A stretch of 64,000 bases of DNA from Salipaludibacillus daqingensis (GTDB lineage Bacteria; Bacillota; Bacilli; Bacillales; Salisediminibacteriaceae): assembly GCF_029891575.1 (NCBI RefSeq), contig NZ_JARZHF010000005.1, positions 310,001-374,000 on the forward strand, written 5' to 3'. Both the position numbers and the translations under genes were made by a program. Every line of letters begins with the position of its first letter. Position 1 is the first letter of the stretch. This document shows positions 42,889 to 52,280 of the stretch, in pieces. Under the pieces are notes generated by a model. That model saw only the letters and a list, made by a program, of their open reading frames with translations. It did no database searches and had not been told where the DNA came from.

Positions 42889-43519
42889 TTACTCACCTCT
42901 CAACCACCTTTTATCCGAAAGTCGAATAACGTGTATTTTCACATAATAAAAAAAGGCTATTCGATATCATCACCTTTAAACCTATTTTTCATTTGATCAA
43001 TTACTAGAATGGAGGCTTATAGCGTTATTTAATTAGGTTTAAGCGAATGAAAAAGGGGTTATTTTCATAATACCATCTATCAAGGTTGTAATATGTGGCA
43101 ATAAGACGCAAAAAAGCCTTTCCTTTTTTGGTACTATAATACTTGAACAAATATATTGCACGGTTGAGTATATTTATAACTATTTAATAGAACGGTACCG
43201 TTATGCTGTTAACGACACAACTTCGCTTTATCAATCTGGCAGACCCTCTATTTCCCTCAACTTTCCTTCGAATTTTAGCAGCTCATCAGTTTACTGTTAA
43301 ATACTCTGAAAAAGCTAACTTGCTGAAATGATATGGAAAAATAACTAAAAAACTTATGATATTCATCTAAATGTGCAAATACTAAAGATGTCTATGATAG
43401 TTTTTATCAGATTGATCTAATAAGTCAGTTTTTGACAAATATAATGATTAGGGAAGTATAAGATTGTAAAAATAACAGGAATTTGTCCATCTAATTCTTA
43501 GAAGTGCTAGGTGATTAAA
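42889..43519. other. 630-bp intergenic region, no gene recognised
   Basis: A/T-rich. It holds a TCGAATA/TATTCGA dyad (42922-42964), a perfect 12-bp palindrome AACGGTACCGTT (43191-43202), and a TTGACA-like -35 at 43432 with a TATAAG at 19 nt before the XRE gene. I see no ORF with an SD. Confidence 0.5.
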
Positions 43520-44053
43520 GTGAAAAGAGATTGGCTAATAAACCTTAGAAAAAACAAAAATTTAACGCAACAACAAGTTGCTTCTATCGCATATATAGAC
43601 CGTGGATTTTACGCACAAATTGAAAATGGTTTACGTGATCCTAGCATTCCTGTTGCCAAAAAAATTGCTCGGGCCTTATCATTTAATGCTGCTGCATTTT
43701 TCGCTGAATTGGCAGACCCATTCTATACTGCGCTAAATAATAGCTCGATTATTATTGCACATTTTGATTTGGATTTACGATACACATGGATATTTTATCC
43801 CCACTCGGATTTTAATAACTCTGACATCTTAGGCAAAAAAGATACAGAAATCAAAAATAACTCTGGTACGATCGAATTAATGAAACTAAAAAGCGACGTC
43901 ATTAAAGATGGTGTTCTCATACGCAGGAATATTACTTTCCCCTTATCAAATGGAGAACTTTACACCTACGACGTATGTGGAGCACCAATTAAAGAGGATG
44001 GAACAATCATTGGTGGAACAACCGTTTCAACGGATATTTCTCATCTTGTATAA
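43520..44053 (+). CDS. XRE-family regulator with PAS-like domain
   Basis: A 177-residue protein: an N-terminal helix-turn-helix (RDWLINLRKNKNLTQQQVA ... FYAQIENGLRDPS) and a C-terminal PAS-like fold (about residues 75-175: FDLDLRYTWIF, LGKKDTEI, GAPIKEDGTIIGG). The GTG at 43520 is chosen because AGGTGATT lies 5 nt upstream and because the protein then begins KRDWL, as is usual for this group. It would sense a ligand through the PAS domain. Target genes are unknown. Confidence 0.8.
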   Translation: MKRDWLINLRKNKNLTQQQVASIAYIDRGFYAQIENGLRDPSIPVAKKIARALSFNAAAFFAELADPFYTALNNSSIIIAHFDLDLRYTWIFYPHSDFNNSDILGKKDTEIKNNSGTIELMKLKSDVIKDGVLIRRNITFPLSNGELYTYDVCGAPIKEDGTIIGGTTVSTDISHLV

Positions 44054-44080
44054 GATGATATGTAACATGAAGTCACACAA

Positions 44081-44112
44081 AAAGCGTAACATTTATGTAT
44101 AAGTTACGCTTT
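44081..44112. terminator. Terminator
   Basis: AAAGCGTAAC and GTTACGCTTT arms with a 12-nt loop between convergent genes. Confidence 0.7.
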
Positions 44113-44124
44113 GCGATTGCTGAT

Positions 44125-44376
44125 TTATAGATGACCTGATCGTTTCATCTCCTTTCTTTTCCTTTGTATTTCTTCTCCTTCATGACTAATTAAGTTACCT
44201 TCCTCATCAACTTGATCAACTTTCCCATCTATCGTTCCTTTCGTAAACGTATCCGAAACTTGTTCATGAGTCACGGCGAGTCCTTTGGATTGTTCGTCTG
44301 TTTTTTTGTAATCTGATTGATGAAAATTTTCTAAGTCCATTGTTTCTTTTTTCTGTTGTTTGTTGTCTTTTCCCAT
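44125..44376 (-). CDS. DUF4025 (YozQ-like) protein
   Basis: An 83-residue hydrophilic protein. SKGLAVTHEQVSDTFTKGTIDGKVD matches the DUF4025 motif seen in B. subtilis YozQ. Function is unknown; many small charged proteins of this type are spore- or stress-related. The ATG at 44376 follows AAGGGGGATC. Confidence 0.75.
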   Translation of the reverse strand: MGKDNKQQKKETMDLENFHQSDYKKTDEQSKGLAVTHEQVSDTFTKGTIDGKVDQVDEEGNLISHEGEEIQRKRKEMKRSGHL

Positions 44377-44550
44377 TAAATGATCCCCCTTAGATGTCGA
44401 ATCTTCCCAACAGATGTAGCTTTTAATGACCACGTGTTGATTAGCCAGTCCTATTTATCTATTATTGTTGCTTAGACATTCAAAATTATGTATGTACAAA
44501 CTCCTTTATCTTAATGATTTTATTGCATTCATTCAAAAAGAATACGAAAA

Positions 44551-44590
44551 GAGACTGTTCCAAAAGTCTAACTTTTGAGACAGCCCTAGA
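44551..44590 (-). terminator. Terminator of beta-propeller lipoprotein gene
   Basis: CTGTCTCAAAAGT and ACTTTTGGAACAG arms (minus strand), followed by CTCTTTT. Confidence 0.75.
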
Positions 44591-44598
44591 TTTTAATT

Positions 44599-46257
44599 TT
44601 ATTTTATCGATATCCCGAAAATTTTACCGCCCCTTGATGCTAGAACAATCTTGTTTTCGTATACAGCTGGGGACGCTTCTATATTGGAACCTACATTGAT
44701 TTCATGTAATATCTCACCTGTTGCACCTTTTAATAAATATATATTTCCTACAGAATCCGCTTGAATGATATAACTTGTTCCATCACTTTCATAGATAGGA
44801 ACAGGAGAACTCCATGCATAATTCGGCATTTCCCAAGTCCAAACCTCGTCTCCTGTTTCTTTGTCTAACGCAACCATTATTCCAGCGTACCTCTGTTGGT
44901 GTCTTGCAATCGTGAAAATCACAACATCTTCTAACTCATTTTCTCCAACAATTGGTGTGGCTAATACACCACCGACAACTCCTGGATAATAGAACGCGGA
45001 ATAGTTTCTTTTCCAAATAATCTCTCCGGTTAATCCGTCTATTTTTCTTAAATATGCATCCCCGTCTCTTCCGATGTTATCCACCTCTGTCCCTGTATAG
45101 AGAAACGGAACATCATCCTCTTCTTCGATGACAATCGTTGAATCCGTATCTTCCAAAGCTGGCAATGCCCACATAGGTTGTAAATTTCTTATATCTAGCG
45201 CTTGCAAACTACCTCCATTATCAGCAAAGTAGGCAATGTTTTTATAAGCCGCTACTGAATTCTCAATCCCTTGATACTCGTTTCCTTCTATTTGATAAGT
45301 GTATTTAAAAACTTCTGGTTGGATTTCTATTTGTTCGTTTTCTATATCAAAACGAGTATTCAAACCTATTTTATAAAACATCCCATTTTCTCCACCTAAA
45401 ACGACTGTATCTGTCTCCCTGTTTACAATGGCTGAACTGTCAAAAGCTCCCCACGATCGAAACGCTTTTGAATCTACACCTTTTTGAAAATGCAGCATCG
45501 TTTGATCGATTAACTCATAAATACGCCACCCTATCTCAGCGTTTTCAGGGACACCATCTCCGACATATAACAGGGGATATCCTCTAGGATCAACGGAAAC
45601 ACTTCCTTTAATCGGATTCCCAATGTTAATTGGGTCTCGCGTTTTTTCTCCTGATTCAAAATCCAAGAAATAAACGTTGCCATCTAAAGAACCTAAAATT
45701 ACTTCTTTGAAATTGTTCTTTTGTTTATATTCATCCTTTAGATTCATCATCTCTTTTACTTCAGGTTCCCACTCAATGATGACCGGTTGTCCGGTCCAAC
45801 CTGCCCCGCCACCCCAATCTGGGCTATGACCGGTTGCCATCCACCATGTTTTCTTTAATTTCTTTTGTATAACCTTACTATTTCCGAATGAAGGTGAGTT
45901 TCTTAAATGACCTCCCCTAAAGGTTAATATACCATTGATATTTGAATACTTCTCTGGAAAACTTTCCACGTGATATTCATGTTCATTAACGTCTGTTGTT
46001 TCATCATAATGAAAATGTGAATAATCTAATATGTCTATTGGCTGTTGCTCTAACGAAAGATCTTCTCTGGCTTTTTCCAATTTAGATTCTTCTGTCTCTT
46101 CGCTAGCATTTGTTTCATGATCTTGTTGAGCTGTTTCTTTATCCATATTCAGTTGGGGTTTTTCTTCTGCCTTTTCTTCTTTGTTAACATCCACCTCTTC
46201 TGACTGTGTACACCCAACTAATAAAACAAAGTACAAAGAGAAATAAAGCATTCTCAT
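44599..46257 (-). CDS. Lipoprotein with PQQ-like beta-propeller
   Basis: A 552-residue secreted lipoprotein: signal MRMLYFSLYFVLLVGC (lipobox Cys16), an acidic low-complexity linker of about 70 residues, then a beta-propeller with repeats such as VILGSLDGNVYFLDFESGE, GSLQALDIRN, DAYLRKIDGLTGEIIWKRN, MVALDKETGDEVWTWEM, and IYLLKGATGEIL. This resembles PQQ-like/BamB-type propellers. Its role outside the membrane is unknown; it may bind a ligand or scaffold cell-wall proteins. SD GGGAGGGGG is rather far (about 15 nt) from the ATG. Confidence 0.8.
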   Translation of the reverse strand: MRMLYFSLYFVLLVGCTQSEEVDVNKEEKAEEKPQLNMDKETAQQDHETNASEETEESKLEKAREDLSLEQQPIDILDYSHFHYDETTDVNEHEYHVESFPEKYSNINGILTFRGGHLRNSPSFGNSKVIQKKLKKTWWMATGHSPDWGGGAGWTGQPVIIEWEPEVKEMMNLKDEYKQKNNFKEVILGSLDGNVYFLDFESGEKTRDPINIGNPIKGSVSVDPRGYPLLYVGDGVPENAEIGWRIYELIDQTMLHFQKGVDSKAFRSWGAFDSSAIVNRETDTVVLGGENGMFYKIGLNTRFDIENEQIEIQPEVFKYTYQIEGNEYQGIENSVAAYKNIAYFADNGGSLQALDIRNLQPMWALPALEDTDSTIVIEEEDDVPFLYTGTEVDNIGRDGDAYLRKIDGLTGEIIWKRNYSAFYYPGVVGGVLATPIVGENELEDVVIFTIARHQQRYAGIMVALDKETGDEVWTWEMPNYAWSSPVPIYESDGTSYIIQADSVGNIYLLKGATGEILHEINVGSNIEASPAVYENKIVLASRGGKIFGISIK

Positions 46258-46459
46258 GTATTTATTAGCCCCCTCCCCTCTTGTATATATTTAAGTTAAG
46301 GGAGCTACATGCATATTTTTTTCATATCTATTTAGGACAAACTCTGTACTACTTTTTGTTTGTAAGCTCGTATTCGTCCGAAAAACATTACATAATATCT
46401 TGATCTCTCCATAACCTAATAAGTGTTACAAAAGTTCCTTGGATAGGTGAGATGCCTCA

Positions 46460-47887
46460 ATGACTGGAAATTGGATGTCCATTATACCGTTTTTATTAGT
46501 AATCCCGATTGCAATTTACACGAGACAAGTACTCGCGGCGTTAATCATTGGATTGTTAGTCGGTTCTTACCTTGTTTCTCCCTCACTATTAGGTGGCATC
46601 CAAACGATGCTTACATATGTAGTGGAAGCCTTAATTGATGAAAATAATATTCGTATTCTTGTTTTTTTATATGCTTTTTCGGGGCTTGTTGGAGTAATCA
46701 AATATAGCGGTGGGATCAAAGGATTTGTTGAAACAGCTTCAGAAAAAATCACGACAAAAAAACAAGCACTCGTCTTAACGTACATTTCAACGATTGGTAC
46801 GTTTAGTGCCCCTACTTTTCGATTTGTGACCATTGCACCGATCATGAAAGCACTATTAACGAAAGTCAAAATGTCGACGAAAGAACTTGGTTTTGTCATT
46901 GAAACGACAGCAACACCTATCATCGTTTTGATTCCAATAGCAACCGCTTTTGTCGGGTACATGGTGTCTGTCATTCAAATATCCGTTGAAAATGAAGGGA
47001 GCCAGCAAGACCCTTATTCCTTGTTCATTCAAAGTATTCCGTTTAATTTTTTCGCTATTGTGATCATTTTCCTAGGGATCTATTTGAGCTTTTTTCACCC
47101 ATCTCATACAGACGCCCCAACACAAATTAATGAAAAAGATGTAAATGAAGAGCAAGATGATTGGCACAACTGCCACCCTGCTGTCGCAAAAGAGTTACCA
47201 ACAAAGCCGTGGAATCTTCTCATTCCCATCATCCTAGTCATTAGTCTGACTCTGTTTTTGACTTGGTGGGATGGTCAAGAAACAGGGAGTAACTTTTTTC
47301 AAGCGTTTATCAGGGCAGATGTTCTGCAAGCCATGGTTGTTGCCCTCATCATTACTGTATTTATTTCTATCGTTATGCTGTTATTTCAGAAATTCAAGCT
47401 TTCAGACATTATCAATAGCTTTATTGTCGGGGGAAATGAATTAATGTCAGTCATTGTTTTATTGACTATCGTTTGGGGACTATCATCTGTCACCGATGAT
47501 TTAGGTTTTTCGAGTTTTATTACAGCGCACACAGGCTGGATTCCACATGCGTTTATTACGCCACTTTTATTTTTATTTGGTGCAACCATTTCTTACTTTA
47601 TCGGTTCAGCTTGGGGAACGTGGGGAATTTTAATGCCCCTTGGAGTCTCTCTATCGTTTGCAGCAGATGTCTCTCTTCCGTTAGTTATCGGTGCTGTTTT
47701 TGCTAGCGGATCGTTCGGAGCATTCGCCTCACCATTAAGCGATGATACGGTTACGATTGCAAAAATATTAGGTCTTTCTGTCATCGATTATGCAAAATTT
47801 AAATTAAAACCTGCGCTCATTGCAGCAAGCATAACCACCGTGTTATATGCCGTTGTCCCTTTTATGATGGAATGGTTGATGAGCTGA
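46460..47887 (+). CDS. NhaC-type antiporter, second copy
   Basis: A 475-residue polytopic protein of the NhaC superfamily. About eleven helices are visible, with a charged cytoplasmic loop (residues 215-255). Signature-like regions are SGLVGVIKYSGGIKG, GTFSAPTFRFVTIAP, and GAFASPLSDDTVTIAK. It is clearly different from the copy at 41109, so it is not a recent duplicate. SD AGGTGAG lies 9 nt upstream. Substrate is probably Na+/H+ but organic-acid exchange is possible. Confidence 0.82.
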   Translation: MTGNWMSIIPFLLVIPIAIYTRQVLAALIIGLLVGSYLVSPSLLGGIQTMLTYVVEALIDENNIRILVFLYAFSGLVGVIKYSGGIKGFVETASEKITTKKQALVLTYISTIGTFSAPTFRFVTIAPIMKALLTKVKMSTKELGFVIETTATPIIVLIPIATAFVGYMVSVIQISVENEGSQQDPYSLFIQSIPFNFFAIVIIFLGIYLSFFHPSHTDAPTQINEKDVNEEQDDWHNCHPAVAKELPTKPWNLLIPIILVISLTLFLTWWDGQETGSNFFQAFIRADVLQAMVVALIITVFISIVMLLFQKFKLSDIINSFIVGGNELMSVIVLLTIVWGLSSVTDDLGFSSFITAHTGWIPHAFITPLLFLFGATISYFIGSAWGTWGILMPLGVSLSFAADVSLPLVIGAVFASGSFGAFASPLSDDTVTIAKILGLSVIDYAKFKLKPALIAASITTVLYAVVPFMMEWLMS

Positions 47888-47957
47888 CATTAGGTTCAAC
47901 TATTTCATAAGCTTAACTAAAGAGGCAGTTCACGACTGTCAGCCTGTACTTCTTTTA

Positions 47958-48686
47958 TTAATCAAGAGGTTCTGCTTCTCTTGCTTTTTGTGGGATATCT
48001 GGCATTACTTTTTCTGTTTCTAGAAAGCTAAGCTCATATTCCAGCAATTCAGGATACCTTTCAAATATACCAATATCATCAGGTCGAATTGGCTCTATGC
48101 TTATATGCATTTTTTTCAATACGTCTTCATCGAATACAAAAGACAGGTGACTGTCATTTTGCTTTTCTAATCTGTAGCCCATGAAATCTGCATTTTCCAT
48201 ATGATCAAAGATTCCTGTATATGTTTTTTCACTAGCCTCTTTCGTATAGACAAGTTGATCCGCATTCTCTAGAAAACCTTTTGCCCATGTGAAAGGATCA
48301 TCTAAAGGAGCCATTTGATCAATAACGGAATGAGGTTTTGAAGCTTGTGTCCAGTCTCCATTACTCTCAACATAAAATTGATCTTCTTCTATATAAATGT
48401 CAAAAATAAAACTCGAATCATCTGAAACCGGTGTCGTCACACGAAACATCGTGAGTTCTTCAGACCAGTATCCCTCCGCTGACAATGCTTTATCTTCATT
48501 GAAAAAATACGTTCCTTCCATCTCAAAATGTCGAGAAGCCTGTTCATTAATTAACGTCATTAATTGGTTGTAGTGATGATCCTGAGAACTTGGAAAGAAA
48601 CTAAATCCAATGCTTATTCCTACAATCATGGCAGTTAAAGGAATGATCCATTTTTTCATTGGTTTAAAAATAGCCATTGAGATCAT
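47958..48686 (-). CDS. Hypothetical membrane-anchored protein coupled to Mo-oxidoreductase
   Basis: A 242-residue protein with a short N-terminus, one TM helix (WIIPLTAMIVGISIGFSFF) and an extracytoplasmic domain. I do not recognise a family. The start overlaps the upstream molybdoenzyme gene by about 20 bp (GAGAGGAG is 3 nt before this ATG and 12 nt before the ATG three codons later), so the two are translated together. It may be an accessory or substrate-binding partner of that enzyme. Confidence 0.6.
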   Translation of the reverse strand: MISMAIFKPMKKWIIPLTAMIVGISIGFSFFPSSQDHHYNQLMTLINEQASRHFEMEGTYFFNEDKALSAEGYWSEELTMFRVTTPVSDDSSFIFDIYIEEDQFYVESNGDWTQASKPHSVIDQMAPLDDPFTWAKGFLENADQLVYTKEASEKTYTGIFDHMENADFMGYRLEKQNDSHLSFVFDEDVLKKMHISIEPIRPDDIGIFERYPELLEYELSFLETEKVMPDIPQKAREAEPLD

Positions 48687-49764
48687 AGTCTCCTCTCACT
48701 TGCCAATACCCTCTTACTCTTTCTTCTGTAAATTCCAGTCGCTCGATCCATTTCACAGATTTGTAGCCATACATTCTAGGGTGAAACAAACGACAAGGAT
48801 AACCTTGTGGATTGACTAACTCTTCTCCATCAAACTGAAAAACAACCATTGCCTCTTCTTCAATCAATTGTTCAACTGTAAAGGAATCATAATACACATT
48901 ATCTCCAGAATAAGCAGTAACAAATGATGTCAAAGGGATAATCTCGTATTCTTTAAATATATCTTTCATTAAAACACCCTTTATTTCCAAGTTTCGAACA
49001 CTCCAACCTGTTACACAATGAAAGTCATCGATTATTGTTTTAGATGGCATTCGAAGAATATCATTCATTGTAATAACGACAGATTTATCTACTTGCCCAT
49101 CAATGGTTAACTGCCAATTATCATTGTCATAATGCGGATAATCACTCGTGACGTTATAAATTCTAAAATAACCACTTCGCTTATTTTCCTCGCCAGCTAC
49201 ATCAAGAATCGGCTGAAGCCACTTTATTCCCGCTCCAATAAATATGAAAAGGATGCCCAACAAAGTGAATTTAACAAAATCCCTTCGATCAAGACGATTT
49301 TCTTCTACTAATTTTGGCGGCTTCGCTTTCCCTTTCCACCATATAGGCCAAGGCAATTTAATGTTGAATAAGTGACCGATACTGTGCATGAGGACCCAAG
49401 GTAAAAACAAAAACGTAACCCATCCGTGGATAGTAACCGCCATATTCCCAACCTGAACAGGCAAAAATGCTTGAAAATACATGAATAATCCAGATATTAT
49501 CCAAATAATGATAAATGATACGTTTAGCCAAACGTTGAACCCTTTTATATATGGTTTTTGTCTAATATGTTGAAAAACAGAGCGTAAACTATATAAGATT
49601 ACAATTCCATAGAAGAAAGAAATCCATAAGTGAAAAGTGACGAGAGGAAACTGTATTTCATTAAACCACGTCCGAGAAGGAGAAAAGTAAAGAAAAAGGC
49701 CAGAACTTAACAGAAATATAAATAATACGCCATGAACATGGTGAACCCAATTAAGTCGTACCAT
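48664..49764 (-). CDS. Cytochrome b561-like/molybdopterin oxidoreductase fusion
   Basis: A 366-residue fusion. Residues 1-140 form four TM helices rich in His (e.g. His8, 9, 11, 45, 113, 127, 131), like a b-type cytochrome. LDRRDFVKF (about 159-167) then precedes a fifth TM helix and looks like an internal Tat motif. The C-terminal domain (200-366) is sulfite oxidase/YedY-like, with the Mo-binding Cys250 in DDFHCVTGW and PCRLFHPRMYGYKSVKW. In MsrP systems the two parts are separate proteins (YedY and YedZ). The role is probably external reductive repair or sulfur-compound turnover. Confidence 0.8.
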   Translation of the reverse strand: MVRLNWVHHVHGVLFIFLLSSGLFLYFSPSRTWFNEIQFPLVTFHLWISFFYGIVILYSLRSVFQHIRQKPYIKGFNVWLNVSFIIIWIISGLFMYFQAFLPVQVGNMAVTIHGWVTFLFLPWVLMHSIGHLFNIKLPWPIWWKGKAKPPKLVEENRLDRRDFVKFTLLGILFIFIGAGIKWLQPILDVAGEENKRSGYFRIYNVTSDYPHYDNDNWQLTIDGQVDKSVVITMNDILRMPSKTIIDDFHCVTGWSVRNLEIKGVLMKDIFKEYEIIPLTSFVTAYSGDNVYYDSFTVEQLIEEEAMVVFQFDGEELVNPQGYPCRLFHPRMYGYKSVKWIERLEFTEERVRGYWQVRGDYDLNGYF

Positions 49765-49825
49765 CAGCTATCCACCCCTTTTCTATAACCGTTTTGAACA
49801 TGCTCCGTTCTCACTCAGAAAGTTG

Positions 49826-50086
49826 CTATTTAGTGAAGAAATCGACTACCGCTTTTAATCCTTCTTCACAATCTTCCCCTACAGCCCGAACTAAAATAGT
49901 ATCCCCATTTTCAATATGAAGCGTCACAAGACCGAGAAAACTTTTTACATTTACTTCCAATACATTTCCTCTTGTAACTTTTTGCAAATAAATATCTGAT
50001 TTGAATTTCTGCAACTGACCACTTAACTCTGTTATAGTTTGCGCTTCATCTACATGAACACTAATTGATTGTTTACATTCTGCCAC
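49826..50086 (-). CDS. HPr-like protein without the phospho-His
   Basis: An 86-residue HPr-fold protein. The region around Ser49 (VNVKSFLGLVTL) matches the HPrK phosphorylation site of HPr/Crh (NAKSIMGLMSL). The usual phospho-His motif GLHARPA is replaced by VDEAQTITELS, so it cannot carry PTS phosphate. It recalls Crh, a regulatory HPr in Bacillus that acts with CcpA. Its position after the TRAP genes suggests a part in carbon control of this locus. Confidence 0.75.
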   Translation of the reverse strand: MAECKQSISVHVDEAQTITELSGQLQKFKSDIYLQKVTRGNVLEVNVKSFLGLVTLHIENGDTILVRAVGEDCEEGLKAVVDFFTK

Positions 50087-50135
50087 GTTAATCTCTCCTT
50101 TTCATTATTTTACACATTCCTAATTTTAGATAAAT

Positions 50136-50184
50136 AGTGCTTAACATATGTCCACTCCGGTTGTCGGAACAAATGTTAAGCACT
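50136..50184. other. Long stem-loop downstream of dctM
   Basis: AGTGCTTAACATATGT and ACAAATGTTAAGCACT form a 16-bp stem with one mismatch. On the minus strand the tract after the stem is only weakly T-rich, so it may end most but not all dctM transcripts before the HPr-like gene. Confidence 0.55.
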
Positions 50185-50256
50185 AAAAAAAGGGGGGTAT
50201 TACATTTTCTTTTAGCTCGTGCTGAGTTGAATTCAGCAGTCATCACATTACCTACG

Positions 50257-51552
50257 TTAAAAACCAAACATTAGTCCGAATCCCAAAAACATTAATGATA
50301 ACTGTGGAATAAAGACAATTATAATCAATGTTACGAGCATAGCAATAAAGAATGGGATAATCGCTTTTGATATCGCTTCAATCGATAGCCCAGAAATTCC
50401 TGAGGCGACAAATAAGTTTACTCCTAAAGGAGGTGTTATAAATCCAATTGCTAAGTTAACAATCATGATAATCCCAAAATGCACTGGATCATAACCAATA
50501 TTTACGGCAATCGGTAACAGAATTGGTGTTAAAATAATAATTGCTGCCAATGTATCCATAAAGCAACCTACAACAAGCAATAATAATGTAATTAGTAAAA
50601 TGATTACTATTGGACTCTCAGATACACCTAACATTGCTTCTGCTACTTGGTTTGGAATTTGTTCAACTGTTAATAAACGCCCGAAAGCTGTAGCCGTTCC
50701 AACAATAATTAATATCGTTGCTGTAGTTAGAGCCGCATCACCAATGACTTTAGGTAAATCTTTGAATTTCAATTCACCATATAAGACTAGTCCTGCAAGT
50801 AATCCGTAAACAACAGCTATGACAGACGCTTCTGTAGGTGTAAATATTCCACCGTAAATACCACCAAGAATAATAAGAGGTACTAACAAAGCCCACTTTG
50901 CATCCCAAACAGCATCAAGCAATCCTTTAAATGAAAATTTTTCTTCCGAACCTTTATACCCCATTTTTTTAGAATAGAAATACGCATAAACCATTAATCC
51001 AAATCCAACTAGTACACCTGGAATAATACCTGCAAGAAACATATCACCAATCGTAGCACCGCTTCCGACAACGCCATAAATAACCATTGGTATACTTGGA
51101 GGAATGATAACGCCTAATGACCCTGCAGCTGCAACCGTTGCAGTTGCGAATCGTTTATCATACCCCATTCGAACCATTGCTGGAATCATAATCCCTCCAA
51201 TCGCTGCAACTGTAGCTGGAGCTGAACCTGAAACTGCGGCAAAAAACATACAAGTAACAATCGTTGCAATAGCAAATCCACCGGTTCTATTACCAACAAT
51301 TTTATTAGCTACGTTAAATAATCGATCTGATATTCCACCTTTCCCCATGATCTCACCTGCTAAAATGAAAAAGGGCACCGCCATTAAAGGAAAGGAGTCA
51401 ACGGATGTCACTAACCCTTGAGCTAAAAACTCTAATGGTAATGACCCTGAATAAAGAATTGTTACTAATGAGGCTAACCCTAAAGCAATACCGATAGGAA
51501 CGCTTAATAATAAGAAAATTGCAAAACTTACAAATAAAACTACTGCCGTCAT
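50257..51552 (-). CDS. dctM: TRAP transporter large permease, DctM
   Basis: A 431-residue polytopic protein with about twelve helices, typical of DctM. Family motifs include SVDSFPLMAVPFFILAGEIM, SGSAPATVAAIGGIMIP, and NLAIGFITPPLGVNLF. It drives solute uptake by sodium or proton symport with DctQ and DctP. It starts 16 bp after dctQ. Substrate is inferred from the adjacent gluconate-pathway genes. Confidence 0.93.
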   Translation of the reverse strand: MTAVVLFVSFAIFLLLSVPIGIALGLASLVTILYSGSLPLEFLAQGLVTSVDSFPLMAVPFFILAGEIMGKGGISDRLFNVANKIVGNRTGGFAIATIVTCMFFAAVSGSAPATVAAIGGIMIPAMVRMGYDKRFATATVAAAGSLGVIIPPSIPMVIYGVVGSGATIGDMFLAGIIPGVLVGFGLMVYAYFYSKKMGYKGSEEKFSFKGLLDAVWDAKWALLVPLIILGGIYGGIFTPTEASVIAVVYGLLAGLVLYGELKFKDLPKVIGDAALTTATILIIVGTATAFGRLLTVEQIPNQVAEAMLGVSESPIVIILLITLLLLVVGCFMDTLAAIIILTPILLPIAVNIGYDPVHFGIIMIVNLAIGFITPPLGVNLFVASGISGLSIEAISKAIIPFFIAMLVTLIIIVFIPQLSLMFLGFGLMFGF

Positions 51553-51568
51553 GATACATCCTCCTTTC

Positions 51569-52150
51569 CTATTTCATTTTATTTTTGGCGGCTTCCACTT
51601 GATCTTGGATTTCTTTCTTCTCAAGAAGAATCTCATGTTCTGTTTTTACTACAAAATCATCTTTTCCGAATAATGTTTTAAATTGCTTTATTAATTGTTG
51701 AATCAGTCGTATTGATGTCAAAGCCATACCTACTGGTGTAGCCAGATAAACGACTCCCATTGGAATATGAAGTGCTGGAGACGTTTGCCCCCAACCAAGT
51801 AGTTGTCTGGAGATGTCATAACCATAAATGATTACAAATATAGCAAAAGCAAGAAATATGAAGTTAGAGATAATGTTTAAAACCACTTTCCCTTTATCTT
51901 TTAGTAAAACAAGCATGACGTCCACTTTTATATGTCGTTGCTTCTTCACGCCATAACTAATCCCTATATACACAAGCCAAATGAAACAATACCTCGCTAA
52001 CTCCTCCGACCACGAAAGAGAAGAGCTCATCACATGACGCATAAATACTTGTAAAGCAATTGTTACAACCATAATTACTGAAAAAATGATCAATAACACT
52101 TCTTCAAAATGCTCATCTATCCAATGTACTACTCTCATAATATCCCTCAC
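51569..52150 (-). CDS. dctQ: TRAP transporter small permease, DctQ
   Basis: A 193-residue protein with four TM helices and an unusually long charged C-terminal tail (KTEHEILLEKKEIQDQVEAAKNKMK). The motif WSEELARYCFIWLVYIGISYG is diagnostic of DctQ. It pairs with DctM. A hairpin separates it from dctP upstream. Confidence 0.92.
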   Translation of the reverse strand: MRDIMRVVHWIDEHFEEVLLIIFSVIMVVTIALQVFMRHVMSSSLSWSEELARYCFIWLVYIGISYGVKKQRHIKVDVMLVLLKDKGKVVLNIISNFIFLAFAIFVIIYGYDISRQLLGWGQTSPALHIPMGVVYLATPVGMALTSIRLIQQLIKQFKTLFGKDDFVVKTEHEILLEKKEIQDQVEAAKNKMK

Positions 52151-52242
52151 TTTCTACTTTTCTTTATTTTCTTAAGATGCATGAACCAACCACTCTTCTT
52201 TAAAAAAGACAAAACATTATTTCGTCCTGTCCTTTTTGAAGA

Positions 52243-52266
52243 AGAGGCTTGGTAAAACAAGCCTCT
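52243..52266 (-). other. Intercistronic hairpin between dctP and dctQ
   Basis: AGAGGCTTG-TTTTAC-CAAGCCTCT lies 15 bp after the dctP stop. Such hairpins usually stabilise the mRNA of the binding protein, raising its amount over the permeases. Confidence 0.55.
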
Positions 52267-52280
52267 CCAACATTTATTTA

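Noticed and set aside
43191-43202. 12-bp palindrome AACGGTACCGTT as a regulator site
   Set aside because: Single copy with no promoter elements around it and no second instance noticed; kept only as a note in the intergenic entry.
44551-44590. Inverted repeat as a transposon end
   Set aside because: Although CTGTCTCAAAAGT-type stems occur near transposons in bacilli, no transposase or target duplication is seen and position fits a gene terminator.
46567-46974. 135-codon open frame on the minus strand
   Set aside because: It is antisense to the second NhaC gene; composition mirrors its codons.
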